64,000 bases of DNA from Rhodococcus sp. HNM0563 (GCF_012726195.1 NZ_JAASAF010000002.1:627965-691964); one strand, 5' to 3'. Shown: positions 52,386 to 60,623, counted from the stretch's first letter. Translations and numbers: made by a program. Notes: a model not told the origin generated them from the letters alone.

Positions 52386-53069
52386 ATGACATCGGTGAAC
52401 GAGCCGCCGCGGGCCGTGGGCGCGGGCCGGCGGCGGGGTGGCCGACCGACCAAAGAGGAAGCGGGCCGACTCGACGAAGCCGTCCGCGAGTCTGCCCTCC
52501 GGTTGTTCCTCGAAAACGGTTACGAAGGCACGACGATGAATGCCATCGCCTCCGCCGCGGGAACGACGAAACCGTCTCTGTACGCACGCTTCCCCACCAA
52601 GGAAGACGTATTCCGGTCGGTACTCGGGTGGGCGATGTCGCGCAGCGACTGGCCCTGGCCCGAGCCCGAGCTCCCAGATTTCGACGACCTGGAGAAGGCG
52701 CTGACCGCGATCGCCGAGACCGCGGTGCGGCGCGCCCTCGATCCGTCGATGATCAAGCTCCAACAGGTAGCGGTCGCCTATGCATCCCGCTACCCCGATA
52801 TCGCCCGCAAGGCACTCGGTTCCGGGTACTGGCCGCGCACGAAACAGGTCGCCGAACTCCTCCGCCGGCACGCAGCCACCGGCGCCATCGTCGCCGAAGA
52901 CCCGGACACCCTCGCCGAACTGTTTCTCGGCATGGCGGCCGGCGCACCGGCGCGCCTCGCATCGTTCGGGATCATCCGCGACAATCTCGACGAGCACATC
53001 CGTGCCGCAGTCGCCTTGTTCCTGCGCAGCGTGCGACCGGAGACGGACAGTCCGGCGCCCTACAAGTAG
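52386..53069 (+). CDS. TetR-family transcriptional regulator
   Basis: A 227-residue TetR regulator with a basic N-terminal tail (GAGRRRGGRPTKEEAG) and the helix-turn-helix TTMNAIASAAGTTKPSLYAR. The C-terminal domain resembles TetR_C-type regions found in AcrR-like proteins. No ribosome site precedes the ATG, so the message may be leaderless. It is divergent from the LuxE-LuxC operon and is the best local candidate for controlling it. Its last 10 bases overlap the end of the convergent luciferase-family gene. Confidence 0.9.
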   Translation: MTSVNEPPRAVGAGRRRGGRPTKEEAGRLDEAVRESALRLFLENGYEGTTMNAIASAAGTTKPSLYARFPTKEDVFRSVLGWAMSRSDWPWPEPELPDFDDLEKALTAIAETAVRRALDPSMIKLQQVAVAYASRYPDIARKALGSGYWPRTKQVAELLRRHAATGAIVAEDPDTLAELFLGMAAGAPARLASFGIIRDNLDEHIRAAVALFLRSVRPETDSPAPYK

Positions 53070-53914
53070 GCCGCGATCTCGTCCAAGATCGGTAACACAA
53101 CATCGTCGTCCGCAGTCGGGACGTCGACGATCACCCGCTCGACAGGCATCTGCCGAAACCTGTCCAGCACATCGGCGAGGTCGGGGCGAAGCCCCTGCAG
53201 GACCGTCACCCGGATACTGTCCGGATCGCGGTCCACCCGCTCGAATTCGACAGCGAGTTGCAACAGATCTGCCTCGAGCGTGTCGACGGGATGATGCCCC
53301 ATGGGAATCCACCCATCCGCCCACTTCGCGATTCTGCGGAATCCGATCGGACCGGACCGCACTCCCAGCAGGAGCGGAGGGTGCGGGCGTTGCAGAGGTT
53401 TCGGCCACACCCTACTGGGCGACAACCGCACGTGCTTGCCGTCGTACGACGCTTCTTCCTCGGTCCAGAGGTTTTTCATCAGCGCGATCTTTTCTTCGAC
53501 CACCGCATACTTGTCGCGAGCGTCGAACCCATGATCTTCGAACTCGTCGTTGTTCCAGCCGAAACCGACGCCCAGCACGAGGCGACCACCCGACATGACA
53601 TCGAGCGTGGCCACAGCCTTTGCGTAGGAAATCGGGTCGTGCCCACCGGGAAGCGCCGTGCAGGTTCCAACGGTCAGGCCCGTCGCCGCAGAGACGAACG
53701 ACAAGCTCACGAGCGGGTCCCACAGGCGGAAATAACGGTCGGGTAGAACTCCGCCGCCGGGGAAGGGTGTTTCGCGGGCACTCGGAATATGTGAATGCTC
53801 CGGCACGAACAGTGATTCGAACCCACGTTCCTCCGCGGCACGCGCGAGGTCGACCAAGGGCATAGACGTATCGGTTCCGCCGTAGTGCAGCCCGACTCCC
53901 ATGGAGTCGGTCAT
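53060..53914 (-). CDS. Luciferase-like (LLM) F420/FMN-dependent oxidoreductase
   Basis: A 284-residue TIM-barrel protein of the bacterial-luciferase superfamily, probably the F420-dependent class common in actinomycetes. Segments are ARAAEERGFESLFVPEH, LSFVSAATGLTVGTCTALPGG, VATLDVMSGGRLVLGVGFGW and WADGWIPMG. The ATG overlaps the preceding SDR stop by four bases. It forms an operon VOC-SDR-LLM. It would oxidise or reduce a pathway intermediate using a deazaflavin or flavin cofactor. Confidence 0.92.
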   Translation of the reverse strand: MTDSMGVGLHYGGTDTSMPLVDLARAAEERGFESLFVPEHSHIPSARETPFPGGGVLPDRYFRLWDPLVSLSFVSAATGLTVGTCTALPGGHDPISYAKAVATLDVMSGGRLVLGVGFGWNNDEFEDHGFDARDKYAVVEEKIALMKNLWTEEEASYDGKHVRLSPSRVWPKPLQRPHPPLLLGVRSGPIGFRRIAKWADGWIPMGHHPVDTLEADLLQLAVEFERVDRDPDSIRVTVLQGLRPDLADVLDRFRQMPVERVIVDVPTADDDVVLPILDEIAAYL

Positions 53915-54747
53915 GTCGCGGACTCTTCGCGTCGGGCAGCAATTGCTGCCATGACACCACCGTCGACCAGGATGTCGATGCCGTTGACGAAGCTCGCGCC
54001 GTCCGACAGCAGGAACGCCACGACCGTCGCGAGTTCGTCGGCCTGGCCGAGTCGGCCGAGCGGCGTCGCGCGTTGCATGTCGGCGATGCGCGGATTGCTC
54101 GCCGCTTCCTGGCGTCCCTGCGGAGTGTCGATCAGCCCCGGTGACACGGAGTTCGCCCGCGCCCCCACCCGCCCGAGGCGGATGGCCTCGGCACGCGCGA
54201 ATCGCTGTACCCCATGCTTTGCCCACGAGTAGGCGATCCCGGGTTGCTCGATCGATTCGCCGACGGTCTCCCGGAGTTTGTCCAGGAACTCCCCGTCGAG
54301 CGGATCGTCCAGGACCGCACCCAGCTCCGACCCCGGATCCATCCGGCCGACCAACGGTGCCATCGACGCGAAATAGACCATGGCGGTACCGGCTGTCGCC
54401 AGCGGACGGAGCGCCTCCGCCAGCAACGCCGTACCGACGAGATCGACCGACACGATCTTCCGCCAGTCGGCCATGGTCGGCGAGATCCCCGCCGCGTGAG
54501 CGACCGAGCGGAGCGTTCCGAGTTCGTCCGCGCGGTCGGCGAGCCTGCCCAGCGCATCGGCGTCACCGACATCGGCGGCGAACGGTTCGACCACCGTCGA
54601 GTCCGACGACAGCTGCGCTGCCGCCTCCTTCGCGGAGGTTTCGTCGATGTCGACGAGCAGCATTGTGTCGACGGTGCCGACCATCCGCTGCGCGCATGTG
54701 AACCCCATACCCCGGCCACCACCGGTCACGATTCCTACGTTGCCCAT
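53911..54747 (-). CDS. Short-chain dehydrogenase/reductase
   Basis: A 278-residue SDR. Cofactor motif TGGGRGMGFTCAQRMV, NAG-equivalent HAAGISP, catalytic serine region YFASMAPLVG and pair in AYSWAKHGVQRF. A long insert between the serine and tyrosine regions (DPGSELGAVLDDPLDGEFLD) is unlike most classical SDRs. The ATG has a GAGAGGGA ribosome site. Located between the VOC and luciferase-family genes. Confidence 0.91.
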   Translation of the reverse strand: MGNVGIVTGGGRGMGFTCAQRMVGTVDTMLLVDIDETSAKEAAAQLSSDSTVVEPFAADVGDADALGRLADRADELGTLRSVAHAAGISPTMADWRKIVSVDLVGTALLAEALRPLATAGTAMVYFASMAPLVGRMDPGSELGAVLDDPLDGEFLDKLRETVGESIEQPGIAYSWAKHGVQRFARAEAIRLGRVGARANSVSPGLIDTPQGRQEAASNPRIADMQRATPLGRLGQADELATVVAFLLSDGASFVNGIDILVDGGVMAAIAARREESAT

Positions 54748-54790
54748 TACTTCCCTCTCTCCGTCCTCGTCGGCGTGTCGACCTGCGGGG

Positions 54791-55234
54791 TCACTGCGGC
54801 GCCATCCAGCACTGCGACATCCCCGGTTCCGCTGCGCGGGTCACGAATTCGAGGAGGAGTCCGGATGGGCTTCGCATGAAAGCGAAGAAGAGGCTGCCGT
54901 CGGCCGCTCGTCGGGTTGCTTCCGTGCTGTAGCCCTGGGCGGCGAACTCGTCGCGATCGGCATCGACGTCGTCGGACCAGTAGCCGAGGTGGTGGATACC
55001 CGGGACCGCCTCCCACAGGGGTGCCGACACACTCCGGACGAGTTCGATGCGCGGTTCTGTGATCGAGAACGCGCATCTCAGGTCGACCACATGATCGCCG
55101 GTGGGCAGCGTCACCGCCACTTCCCCACCGACCTCGGGGCCCCATTCGTAACCGAAGAGCTGGGAGAACTCTGCCTTGGCCGCGACCGGATCATCGGTCA
55201 CGACACCCATGTGGAATAGGTCTTGGGCTTTCAA
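54791..55234 (-). CDS. VOC-superfamily protein
   Basis: A protein of about 147 residues with glyoxalase/dioxygenase-fold halves: DLFHMGVVTDDPVAAKAEFSQLFG at the start and GIHHLGYWSDDVDADRDEFAA in the second half, ending SPSGLLLEFVTR. The likely metal ligands are H in FHMGVV, H in IHHLGY and E in LLEFV. The TTG start is preferred since AAAGG lies eight bases upstream; a TTG ten codons earlier lacks one. Divergent from the ACAD gene, sharing the regulon palindrome region. It resembles epimerase/lyase-type VOC proteins, as in methylmalonyl-CoA epimerase, though no function is proven. Confidence 0.85.
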   Translation of the reverse strand: MKAQDLFHMGVVTDDPVAAKAEFSQLFGYEWGPEVGGEVAVTLPTGDHVVDLRCAFSITEPRIELVRSVSAPLWEAVPGIHHLGYWSDDVDADRDEFAAQGYSTEATRRAADGSLFFAFMRSPSGLLLEFVTRAAEPGMSQCWMAPQ

Positions 55235-55281
55235 TTCGGCGCCTTTCGTCGCGGGCTGTTCCAAACCGACTTCAGTCGTGT

Positions 55282-55324
55282 AAGAATAGCATTCTGAAAA
55301 CTACGAATTAAGATTCTTGGAATC
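55282..55324. promoter_or_regulatory. Regulon palindrome copy 6, tandem pair
   Basis: Site one is AAGAAT-AGC-ATTCTG (55282-55296) with perfect AGAAT/ATTCT arms. Site two, CGAAT-TAAG-ATTCT (55304-55317), repeats the geometry of the second site at 44783. GATTC-TTG-GAATC (55312-55324) overlaps it. The region lies between the divergent VOC and ACAD genes. Confidence 0.6.
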
Positions 55325-55340
55325 AGAGAGGAGCCGGGCA

Positions 55341-56642
55341 ATGGCGTGGGACTTCGAAACCGACCCCGAATACCAGGAAAAACTGGACTGGGCCGACGCC
55401 TTCGTGCGCGACGAGGTCGAGCCGCTGGACCTGGTGTGGGAACACGAGCAGTTCGTACCCCTCGACGGCCTGCGACGCAAGGCCATCGATCCGCTCAAGC
55501 AACGGGTTCGCAAACAGGGCCTGTGGGCCACACACCTCGGCCCCGAGCTCGGCGGGCAGGGCTACGGACAGCTCAAACTCGCACTGCTCAACGAGATCCT
55601 CGGACGCTCGTCGTGGGCACCGATCGTCTTCGGATGCCAGGCACCCGACACCGGCAACGCCGAGATCATCGCGCACTACGGCACACCCGAGCAGAAGAGG
55701 AAGTACCTGCAGCCACTGCTCGACGGCGAACTCTTCTCCACCTACTCGATGACCGAGCCGCAAGGCGGCGCCGACGTCGCGCAGTTCCGCACGCGAGCGG
55801 TCAAGGACGGCACCGACTGGGTCATCAACGGCTGGAAGTACTTCTCCTCCAACGCCAAGACAGCCTCGTTCCTGATCGTGATGGCCGTGACCGACACCGA
55901 GGTACCGGTGCACAAGGGCATGTCGATGTTCCTCGTGCCGGCCGACACCCCGGGCATCGAGATCGTGCGTAACGTCGGCCTGTACGGCGAACCGATGAAT
56001 GGTGGCAGCCACGCGCTCATCCACTACCAGGACGTGCGGGTACCCGCCGACGCCCTTCTCGGCGGCGAAGGTCAGGCGTTCGCCGTCGCCCAGACCCGTC
56101 TCGGTGGCGGCCGCATCCACCACGCGATGCGGACGATCGGACTCGCCCAGAAGGCCCTCGACATGATGTGCGAGCGGGCGCTGAGTCGCGAGACCGCAGG
56201 CAGCCGACTCGCCGACAAACAGACGATCCAGGGTTACATCGCCGACTCCTACGCGCAGCTGACGCAGTTCCGCCTATTCGTGCTCCATACCGCGTGGAAG
56301 ATCGACAAGTACAACGACTACAAGAAGCTCCGCAAGGACATCGCTACGGCAAAGATCGTGATGCCGACCGTGTTGCACGACATCGCCTGGCGCGCAATGC
56401 AGGTCCATGGAGCACTCGGTGTCACCAACGAGATGCCGTTCTTCAAGATGATCCACGGCGCGGCCGTGATGGGTCTGGCCGACGGCCCGACCGAGGTCCA
56501 CAAGACGACCGTCGCAAAACAGGTCCTGCGCGACTACAGCGCAACCGACGACCTGTGGCCCACGCAGTGGCTTCCGCGCAAGCAGGACGAAGCCCGCGCC
56601 AAATACGCCGAATACCTCGAACTGGAAGTGGGGAACCTGTGA
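55341..56642 (+). CDS. Acyl-CoA dehydrogenase of the ACAD10/11-LvaC type
   Basis: A 433-residue acyl-CoA dehydrogenase, longer than usual. Visible are YSMTEPQGGADVAQFRTRA near residue 135, INGWKYFSSNAKTA, and a C-terminal signature GLADGPTEVHKTTVAKQVL around D381. That signature resembles ACAD10/ACAD11 and related bacterial enzymes rather than the IYGGTSE type. The next gene, a phosphotransferase-fold kinase, overlaps its stop (GTGA). In ACAD11 and in Pseudomonas LvaC, this ACAD acts on a 4-phosphoacyl-CoA to remove phosphate. AGAGGAG ribosome site; regulon palindromes upstream. Confidence 0.92.
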   Translation: MAWDFETDPEYQEKLDWADAFVRDEVEPLDLVWEHEQFVPLDGLRRKAIDPLKQRVRKQGLWATHLGPELGGQGYGQLKLALLNEILGRSSWAPIVFGCQAPDTGNAEIIAHYGTPEQKRKYLQPLLDGELFSTYSMTEPQGGADVAQFRTRAVKDGTDWVINGWKYFSSNAKTASFLIVMAVTDTEVPVHKGMSMFLVPADTPGIEIVRNVGLYGEPMNGGSHALIHYQDVRVPADALLGGEGQAFAVAQTRLGGGRIHHAMRTIGLAQKALDMMCERALSRETAGSRLADKQTIQGYIADSYAQLTQFRLFVLHTAWKIDKYNDYKKLRKDIATAKIVMPTVLHDIAWRAMQVHGALGVTNEMPFFKMIHGAAVMGLADGPTEVHKTTVAKQVLRDYSATDDLWPTQWLPRKQDEARAKYAEYLELEVGNL

Positions 56643-57661
56643 TCGACACCGATCGACTCGCCGCATGGATGGACGATCAGGGCCTGCCCGGCAAGGGGGC
56701 ACCGCTCGAAGCCAAGTACCTTTCCGGCGGCACCCAGAACGAGATCTACAAACTCGACCGCGACGGCTTCACCTGCGTCATCCGGATCCCGCCCACCGGT
56801 GCGCCCGCCGACCGCGACAGCGGAATCATTCGTGAATGGCGGATCATCCAGGCACTCGACGGCACAGACGTCCCCCATACCGCTGCGGTCGCAGCCTGTG
56901 AGGACACTTCGGTTCTGGGCCGTTCGTTCTACCTCATGGGATACGTCGACGGCTGGTCGCCGATGGATCAACACGGCGTGTGGCCCGAGCCGTACAACAG
57001 CGATCTGTCCACACGTCCGGGTCTCGCGTACCAGCTCGCCGAGGGCATCGCGCTGCTGTCCAAGGTCGACTGGAAGGCGCAGGGCCTGCATGACCTCGGG
57101 CGTCCCGACGGATTCCACGACCGTCAGGTCGACCGCTGGACCCGCTTCTTCGACCGCATCAAAGCCCGCGAGCTCGACGGAATCGATGTCGCCACCAAGT
57201 GGCTGCAGGCGCATCGCCCACTCGACTACGTCCCGGGTCTGATGCACGGCGACTACCAATTCGCGAACGTGATGTTCGAGCACGGCGCACCCGCGAAGCT
57301 CGCTGCCCTCGTCGACTGGGAGATGGGCACCGTCGGCGATCCGAAGCTCGACCTCGGCTGGATGCTGATGAACTGGCCCGAGGACATGACCGTCGAAGGC
57401 GCAGGCCAGGGCGGCTACGCCGATCTTCGAGGAATGCCCGACCGCGCAAAGATGGTCCAGCACTACTCGGAGGTTTCCGGCCGTCAGGTCGACGACCTCG
57501 ATTACTACCTGATCCTCGCCAAGTGGAAGCTCGCCATCATTCTCGAGCAGGGCTACCAGCGCGCCGGTGACGATCCCAAGCTGCAGTCATTCGGTCCGGT
57601 GGTCCTCAGCGCGATGCGTGAGGCCGCCGAGCTCGCCGAGTCGACCGACTACAAGGGGTGA
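56639..57661 (+). CDS. APH-fold kinase, partner of the ACAD (LvaA-like)
   Basis: A 340-residue protein kinase-like phosphotransferase. The N-lobe contains YLSGGTQNEIYKL, the catalytic loop is H203-G-D205-YQFAN210 and the metal-binding segment is D226-W-E228-MGTVGDPKLDLGW. Such APH-family domains are fused to ACAD in human ACAD10/11 and separate in LvaA, where they phosphorylate the 4-hydroxyl group of an acyl-CoA. GTG start overlaps the ACAD stop, suggesting a fixed 1:1 partnership. The assignment to 4-hydroxyacyl-CoA is an inference from pairing and motif, not shown. Confidence 0.9.
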   Translation: MIDTDRLAAWMDDQGLPGKGAPLEAKYLSGGTQNEIYKLDRDGFTCVIRIPPTGAPADRDSGIIREWRIIQALDGTDVPHTAAVAACEDTSVLGRSFYLMGYVDGWSPMDQHGVWPEPYNSDLSTRPGLAYQLAEGIALLSKVDWKAQGLHDLGRPDGFHDRQVDRWTRFFDRIKARELDGIDVATKWLQAHRPLDYVPGLMHGDYQFANVMFEHGAPAKLAALVDWEMGTVGDPKLDLGWMLMNWPEDMTVEGAGQGGYADLRGMPDRAKMVQHYSEVSGRQVDDLDYYLILAKWKLAIILEQGYQRAGDDPKLQSFGPVVLSAMREAAELAESTDYKG

Positions 57662-57668
57662 CAGCGAG

Positions 57669-58436
57669 ATGAACGAACTCGTACAAGAGCAGCACGGTGC
57701 AGTTCTCCTCCTGAGGCTGAACCGCCCCGAGGCACGTAATGCGCTTACCAGCGCGCTGATCAACGGGATCGGCGCGGCGGTCGAAGAAGCCGAGTCCGAC
57801 CCAGAGATCCGCGCGATCGTCCTCACCGGCACCGGTGACCGGGCGTTCTGCTCCGGCATGGACCTGAGGGCGTTCGCCAACGGCGACAAGATCGGATTGG
57901 ACTCCGGCCCCGGCGCCTCCTACGCACGGTTCGCCAGGGGCGAGACCGACATCCCCGTGATCGGTGCCGCCAACGGCACCGCGATCGGCGGCGGGCTCGA
58001 ACTCCTTCTCGGAAGTGATCTCATCGTCGCCTCGTCGGCCGCGAAATTCGGTCTTCCCGAGGTGAAGCGGGGTCTGTTCCCGGCCGGCGGCGGGACGAAT
58101 CTCGGGACGAGGATCCCGCGGGCAGCCGCCATGGAACTGACGCTCACCGGCGATCTGATCACCGCGCAGCGAGGCTACGAACTGGGCCTGATCAACGAGG
58201 TCGTCGAACCGGAGGCAGTGCAGTCGGCTGCGCTCGCGCTCGCCGAACGCATTGCGGCGAACGCCCCACTGGGCCTTGCCGCGGTCAAGGAACTCGTCCG
58301 GCTCGCACAATCCGATCCGGCTCGGGCAGACGAGAGGCTGGGACACTGGCAGAGTGTCGTCTTCTCCAGCGACGACGCCAAGGAAGGCGCATCCGCGTTC
58401 GTCGAGAAGCGCGCACCGGTCTGGCGGGGGCGGTAA
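57669..58436 (+). CDS. Enoyl-CoA hydratase
   Basis: A 255-residue crotonase with a full catalytic set: oxyanion segments GTGDRAFCSGMDLRAF and AANGTAIGGGLELLLGSDL, first glutamate in FGLPEVKRGLFPAGGG and second in AAMELTLTGDLITA. It follows the kinase by seven bases. It would hydrate the enoyl-CoA formed after phosphate elimination, returning it to normal beta-oxidation. Confidence 0.94.
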   Translation: MNELVQEQHGAVLLLRLNRPEARNALTSALINGIGAAVEEAESDPEIRAIVLTGTGDRAFCSGMDLRAFANGDKIGLDSGPGASYARFARGETDIPVIGAANGTAIGGGLELLLGSDLIVASSAAKFGLPEVKRGLFPAGGGTNLGTRIPRAAAMELTLTGDLITAQRGYELGLINEVVEPEAVQSAALALAERIAANAPLGLAAVKELVRLAQSDPARADERLGHWQSVVFSSDDAKEGASAFVEKRAPVWRGR

Positions 58437-58441
58437 CGGGT

Positions 58442-59413
58442 ATGCGCGCTGCGATCTGCTCGGAATACGGGGAGCCCGAGGTGGTCCGGATCGACGAGAT
58501 CGCCTCGCCCTCCCTCGAACCGGGTCATGTGCGGGTCCGGGTCGGCGCTGCCGCGGTCAACTTTCCCGATGTGCTGGTGGTCGCCGACAAATACCAGATC
58601 AGCGTGCCCACTCCGTTCGTCCCCGGTAGCGAGTTCGCAGGGCTCGTGGAGGAGGTCGCCGACGACGTCGGCGACCTCGCGGTCGGCGATCGGGTGAGCG
58701 GCACCGGCATCGTCGGCGCCTTCGCGGAGGAGATCGCAGCAAAGGCCGTGTCGCTGAGACGGATACCCGACGGCGTCGACGACCACACCGCAGCAGCGTT
58801 CGGCGTCGCACATCGCACTGCGTATCACACGCTTCGATCGGTGGCCCGGATCCGGCCCGGCGAAACACTCGTCGTGCTGGGGGCCGGCGGCGGCGTCGGA
58901 CTGGCCGCGGTCCAGCTAGGAGCGGTTCTGGGAGCGACCGTTGTCGCTGTGGCCTCGTCGGCCGACAAGCTCGAGGTCGCAGCGTCCTACGGTGCGAAGC
59001 AGCTCGTCGATCATCGCGCGGGTGAACTTCGCGCACTGCTGAAGGACGTCGCTCGCGAGGGGGCCGACGTCGTCGTCGATCCGGTGGGCGGCGACCTGTC
59101 CGAACCGGCTCTCCGGAGTCTGCGAAGAGGCGGACGTTTCATCACCGTCGGATACGCCTCGGGAACCATCCCTCGAATACCGCTCAATCTCGTTCTGGTG
59201 AAGGGTATTCGGATCCAGGGCTTCCAGTTCCAGGACCTGGACCCGGACGAGTTCCGCCGCAACGAGAACGAACTGGTCGATCTTCTCGTCTCAGGGCGAG
59301 CCGTGCCGCACATCGGTGCGATCTATTCGCTCGACGACGCCGTCGGTGCCCTTCGTCTGGTAGGTGACGGGCAGGCCATCGGCAAGGTGGTCATCGACCT
59401 TCAGCAGGCCTGA
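58442..59413 (+). CDS. Zinc-free medium-chain reductase (quinone oxidoreductase-like)
   Basis: A 323-residue NADPH:quinone-oxidoreductase/enoyl reductase-like MDR protein. Segments are VRVGAAAVNFPDVLVVADKYQ, PFVPGSEFAGLVEEV, the nucleotide motif VLGAGGGVGLAAVQLGAVLG and IRIQGFQFQDLDPDEFRRN. No structural zinc cysteines are present. It closes the ACAD-kinase-hydratase operon and may reduce a double bond in an acyl-CoA or a side product. Confidence 0.92.
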   Translation: MRAAICSEYGEPEVVRIDEIASPSLEPGHVRVRVGAAAVNFPDVLVVADKYQISVPTPFVPGSEFAGLVEEVADDVGDLAVGDRVSGTGIVGAFAEEIAAKAVSLRRIPDGVDDHTAAAFGVAHRTAYHTLRSVARIRPGETLVVLGAGGGVGLAAVQLGAVLGATVVAVASSADKLEVAASYGAKQLVDHRAGELRALLKDVAREGADVVVDPVGGDLSEPALRSLRRGGRFITVGYASGTIPRIPLNLVLVKGIRIQGFQFQDLDPDEFRRNENELVDLLVSGRAVPHIGAIYSLDDAVGALRLVGDGQAIGKVVIDLQQA

Positions 59414-59428
59414 CCGACTGCATACGAC

Positions 59429-59457
59429 GTCCCGGCGCTCATCGAGTGCCGGGACGC
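59429..59457 (+). terminator. Hairpin terminator after the ACAD-kinase operon
   Basis: A 12-pair stem with one G-T wobble (59429-59440, 59446-59457) and loop CATCG follows the last gene by 15 bases. The sequence then reads CTTGTCATTTC, a weak T-rich tail. Confidence 0.7.
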
Positions 59458-59505
59458 TTGTCATTTCGGGGCTGTGAGCCGTCGAGGCTTCGTCACGCGG
59501 GTCGG

Positions 59506-60093
59506 TCAGACCGACGTGAGGTGACCCGACTTGGATGAGGTGAAACCGGAGGTCCGGAAGGACTCGATGGGTGCGATCACAGGTTCGCGGACCGCCGCTG
59601 CGACGAGTGCATGCCGCTTGAATACCTGTGCAGCCCTGCTCATACAGTATTCCGACGCCGAGAACCTGGCATCGATCTCTGCCGGGAGCTCATCGCCCCA
59701 CATGCTGAACTTCGTCGATCCGCGATCGAGAAGCCGGTCCAGACCTGCACGGATGCGCTCGTCGGACGAGTAGAGTTCGGCCGATGCCACCAGCGCTTCA
59801 GGAACCATGCCGTGCTCGGTCCCCAATACCGAGTCGAGATCGATGACTCGGGCCCCGAGGATCTCGAGCGGGCGGATGTCTTGATGCTCCCGGGCCAGGA
59901 CCGTGACTTCCCATCCCGCGAGAACCTGGTCGTAGAGCCACCCTCCGACGTTGCGCACGGTATCGACCACACGTGGCGCGACGATGACGATGCGGTGTCT
60001 CAGACTGTGCTGCTGGGCATGAGCTGTTGCTCGAGCGACTGTGTGAAGTCCTCGAAGATCTCGGCTATCGGGAGCGAACGATCGAGCAGCCAT
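59506..60093 (-). CDS. Unknown small protein with Rossmann-like N-terminus
   Basis: A protein of up to 195 residues with no domain I recognise. A hydrophobic strand and helix (RIVIVAPRVVDTVRNVGGWLYDQVLAGWEVTVL) followed by EILGARVIDLDSVL suggests an alpha/beta fold; ELYSSDERIRAGLDRLLDRG is likely helical. The start is unclear. ATG at 60093 gives a 94-base out-of-frame overlap with the TetR gene, while an unconventional CTG at the TetR stop (CTGA) would start directly at the conserved part, and a later GTG would cut the first strand. It appears to form a pair with the TetR gene. Confidence 0.6.
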   Translation of the reverse strand: MAARSFAPDSRDLRGLHTVARATAHAQQHSLRHRIVIVAPRVVDTVRNVGGWLYDQVLAGWEVTVLAREHQDIRPLEILGARVIDLDSVLGTEHGMVPEALVASAELYSSDERIRAGLDRLLDRGSTKFSMWGDELPAEIDARFSASEYCMSRAAQVFKRHALVAAAVREPVIAPIESFRTSGFTSSKSGHLTSV

Positions 60094-60599
60094 GAGGTTT
60101 CCATTCCGTTGAGGAAAGCGACGATTTCCACCGCTTTGACGGCTGGGTTCACATCCATCCGATACCGCCCGGCGTGTTGACCACGTCGGATACCCGCCTC
60201 GATTGTGTCGATCGCGGCGCGGTGTCGAACGAGTAGGCGATCGTGCAGTGGAGCATCCGGCTCCAGGTTCTCGATCAGGAGTACAGCAAACATCCCGACC
60301 AGTTCAGGGGACTTCTCGAAACGCAAGTACAGTCTCCTGATCTGCTCGAGTGGATCTCCCGAACGATCAGCACGTGCATCATCGTCTGCATCCCGTGCGT
60401 CGAGCACGGCATGCAGCAACTGGTCCTTGGACTGGAAGTGATGCAGCAGACCCGCGGGCGTGATGCCCACGGCCCGTGCGATCTGAGCGAGGCTCGTGCT
60501 GCGCCACCCGTTCCTCGCCAACAACCGCTGAGCTGCACTGAGTATCAGCTCTCTGCGGTCCTCACCCTTGGCGAGAAGCGTGTCGTACGCCCTTTGCAC
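60000..60599 (-). CDS. TetR-family transcriptional regulator
   Basis: A 199-residue TetR regulator with helix-turn-helix RSTSLAQIARAVGITPAGLLHHF and a C-terminal domain of normal length. GTG at 60599 with GGAGAGAGG upstream is preferred; GTG at 60617 is possible. A 22-base palindrome lies 25 bases upstream, a strong sign of autoregulation. Neighbouring minus-strand genes are a thiolase, CoA-transferase and ACAD, which it may control together with itself. Confidence 0.91.
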   Translation of the reverse strand: MQRAYDTLLAKGEDRRELILSAAQRLLARNGWRSTSLAQIARAVGITPAGLLHHFQSKDQLLHAVLDARDADDDARADRSGDPLEQIRRLYLRFEKSPELVGMFAVLLIENLEPDAPLHDRLLVRHRAAIDTIEAGIRRGQHAGRYRMDVNPAVKAVEIVAFLNGMETSWLLDRSLPIAEIFEDFTQSLEQQLMPSSTV

Positions 60600-60623
60600 G
60601 GTGCCTCTCTCCTTCACGTCCCA

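Noticed and set aside
45653-53914. Bioluminescence (lux) gene cluster
   Set aside because: LuxC- and LuxE-like genes and a luciferase-superfamily protein are present, but no luxA/luxB pair or luxD is recognisable and the single LLM protein resembles F420-dependent oxidoreductases.
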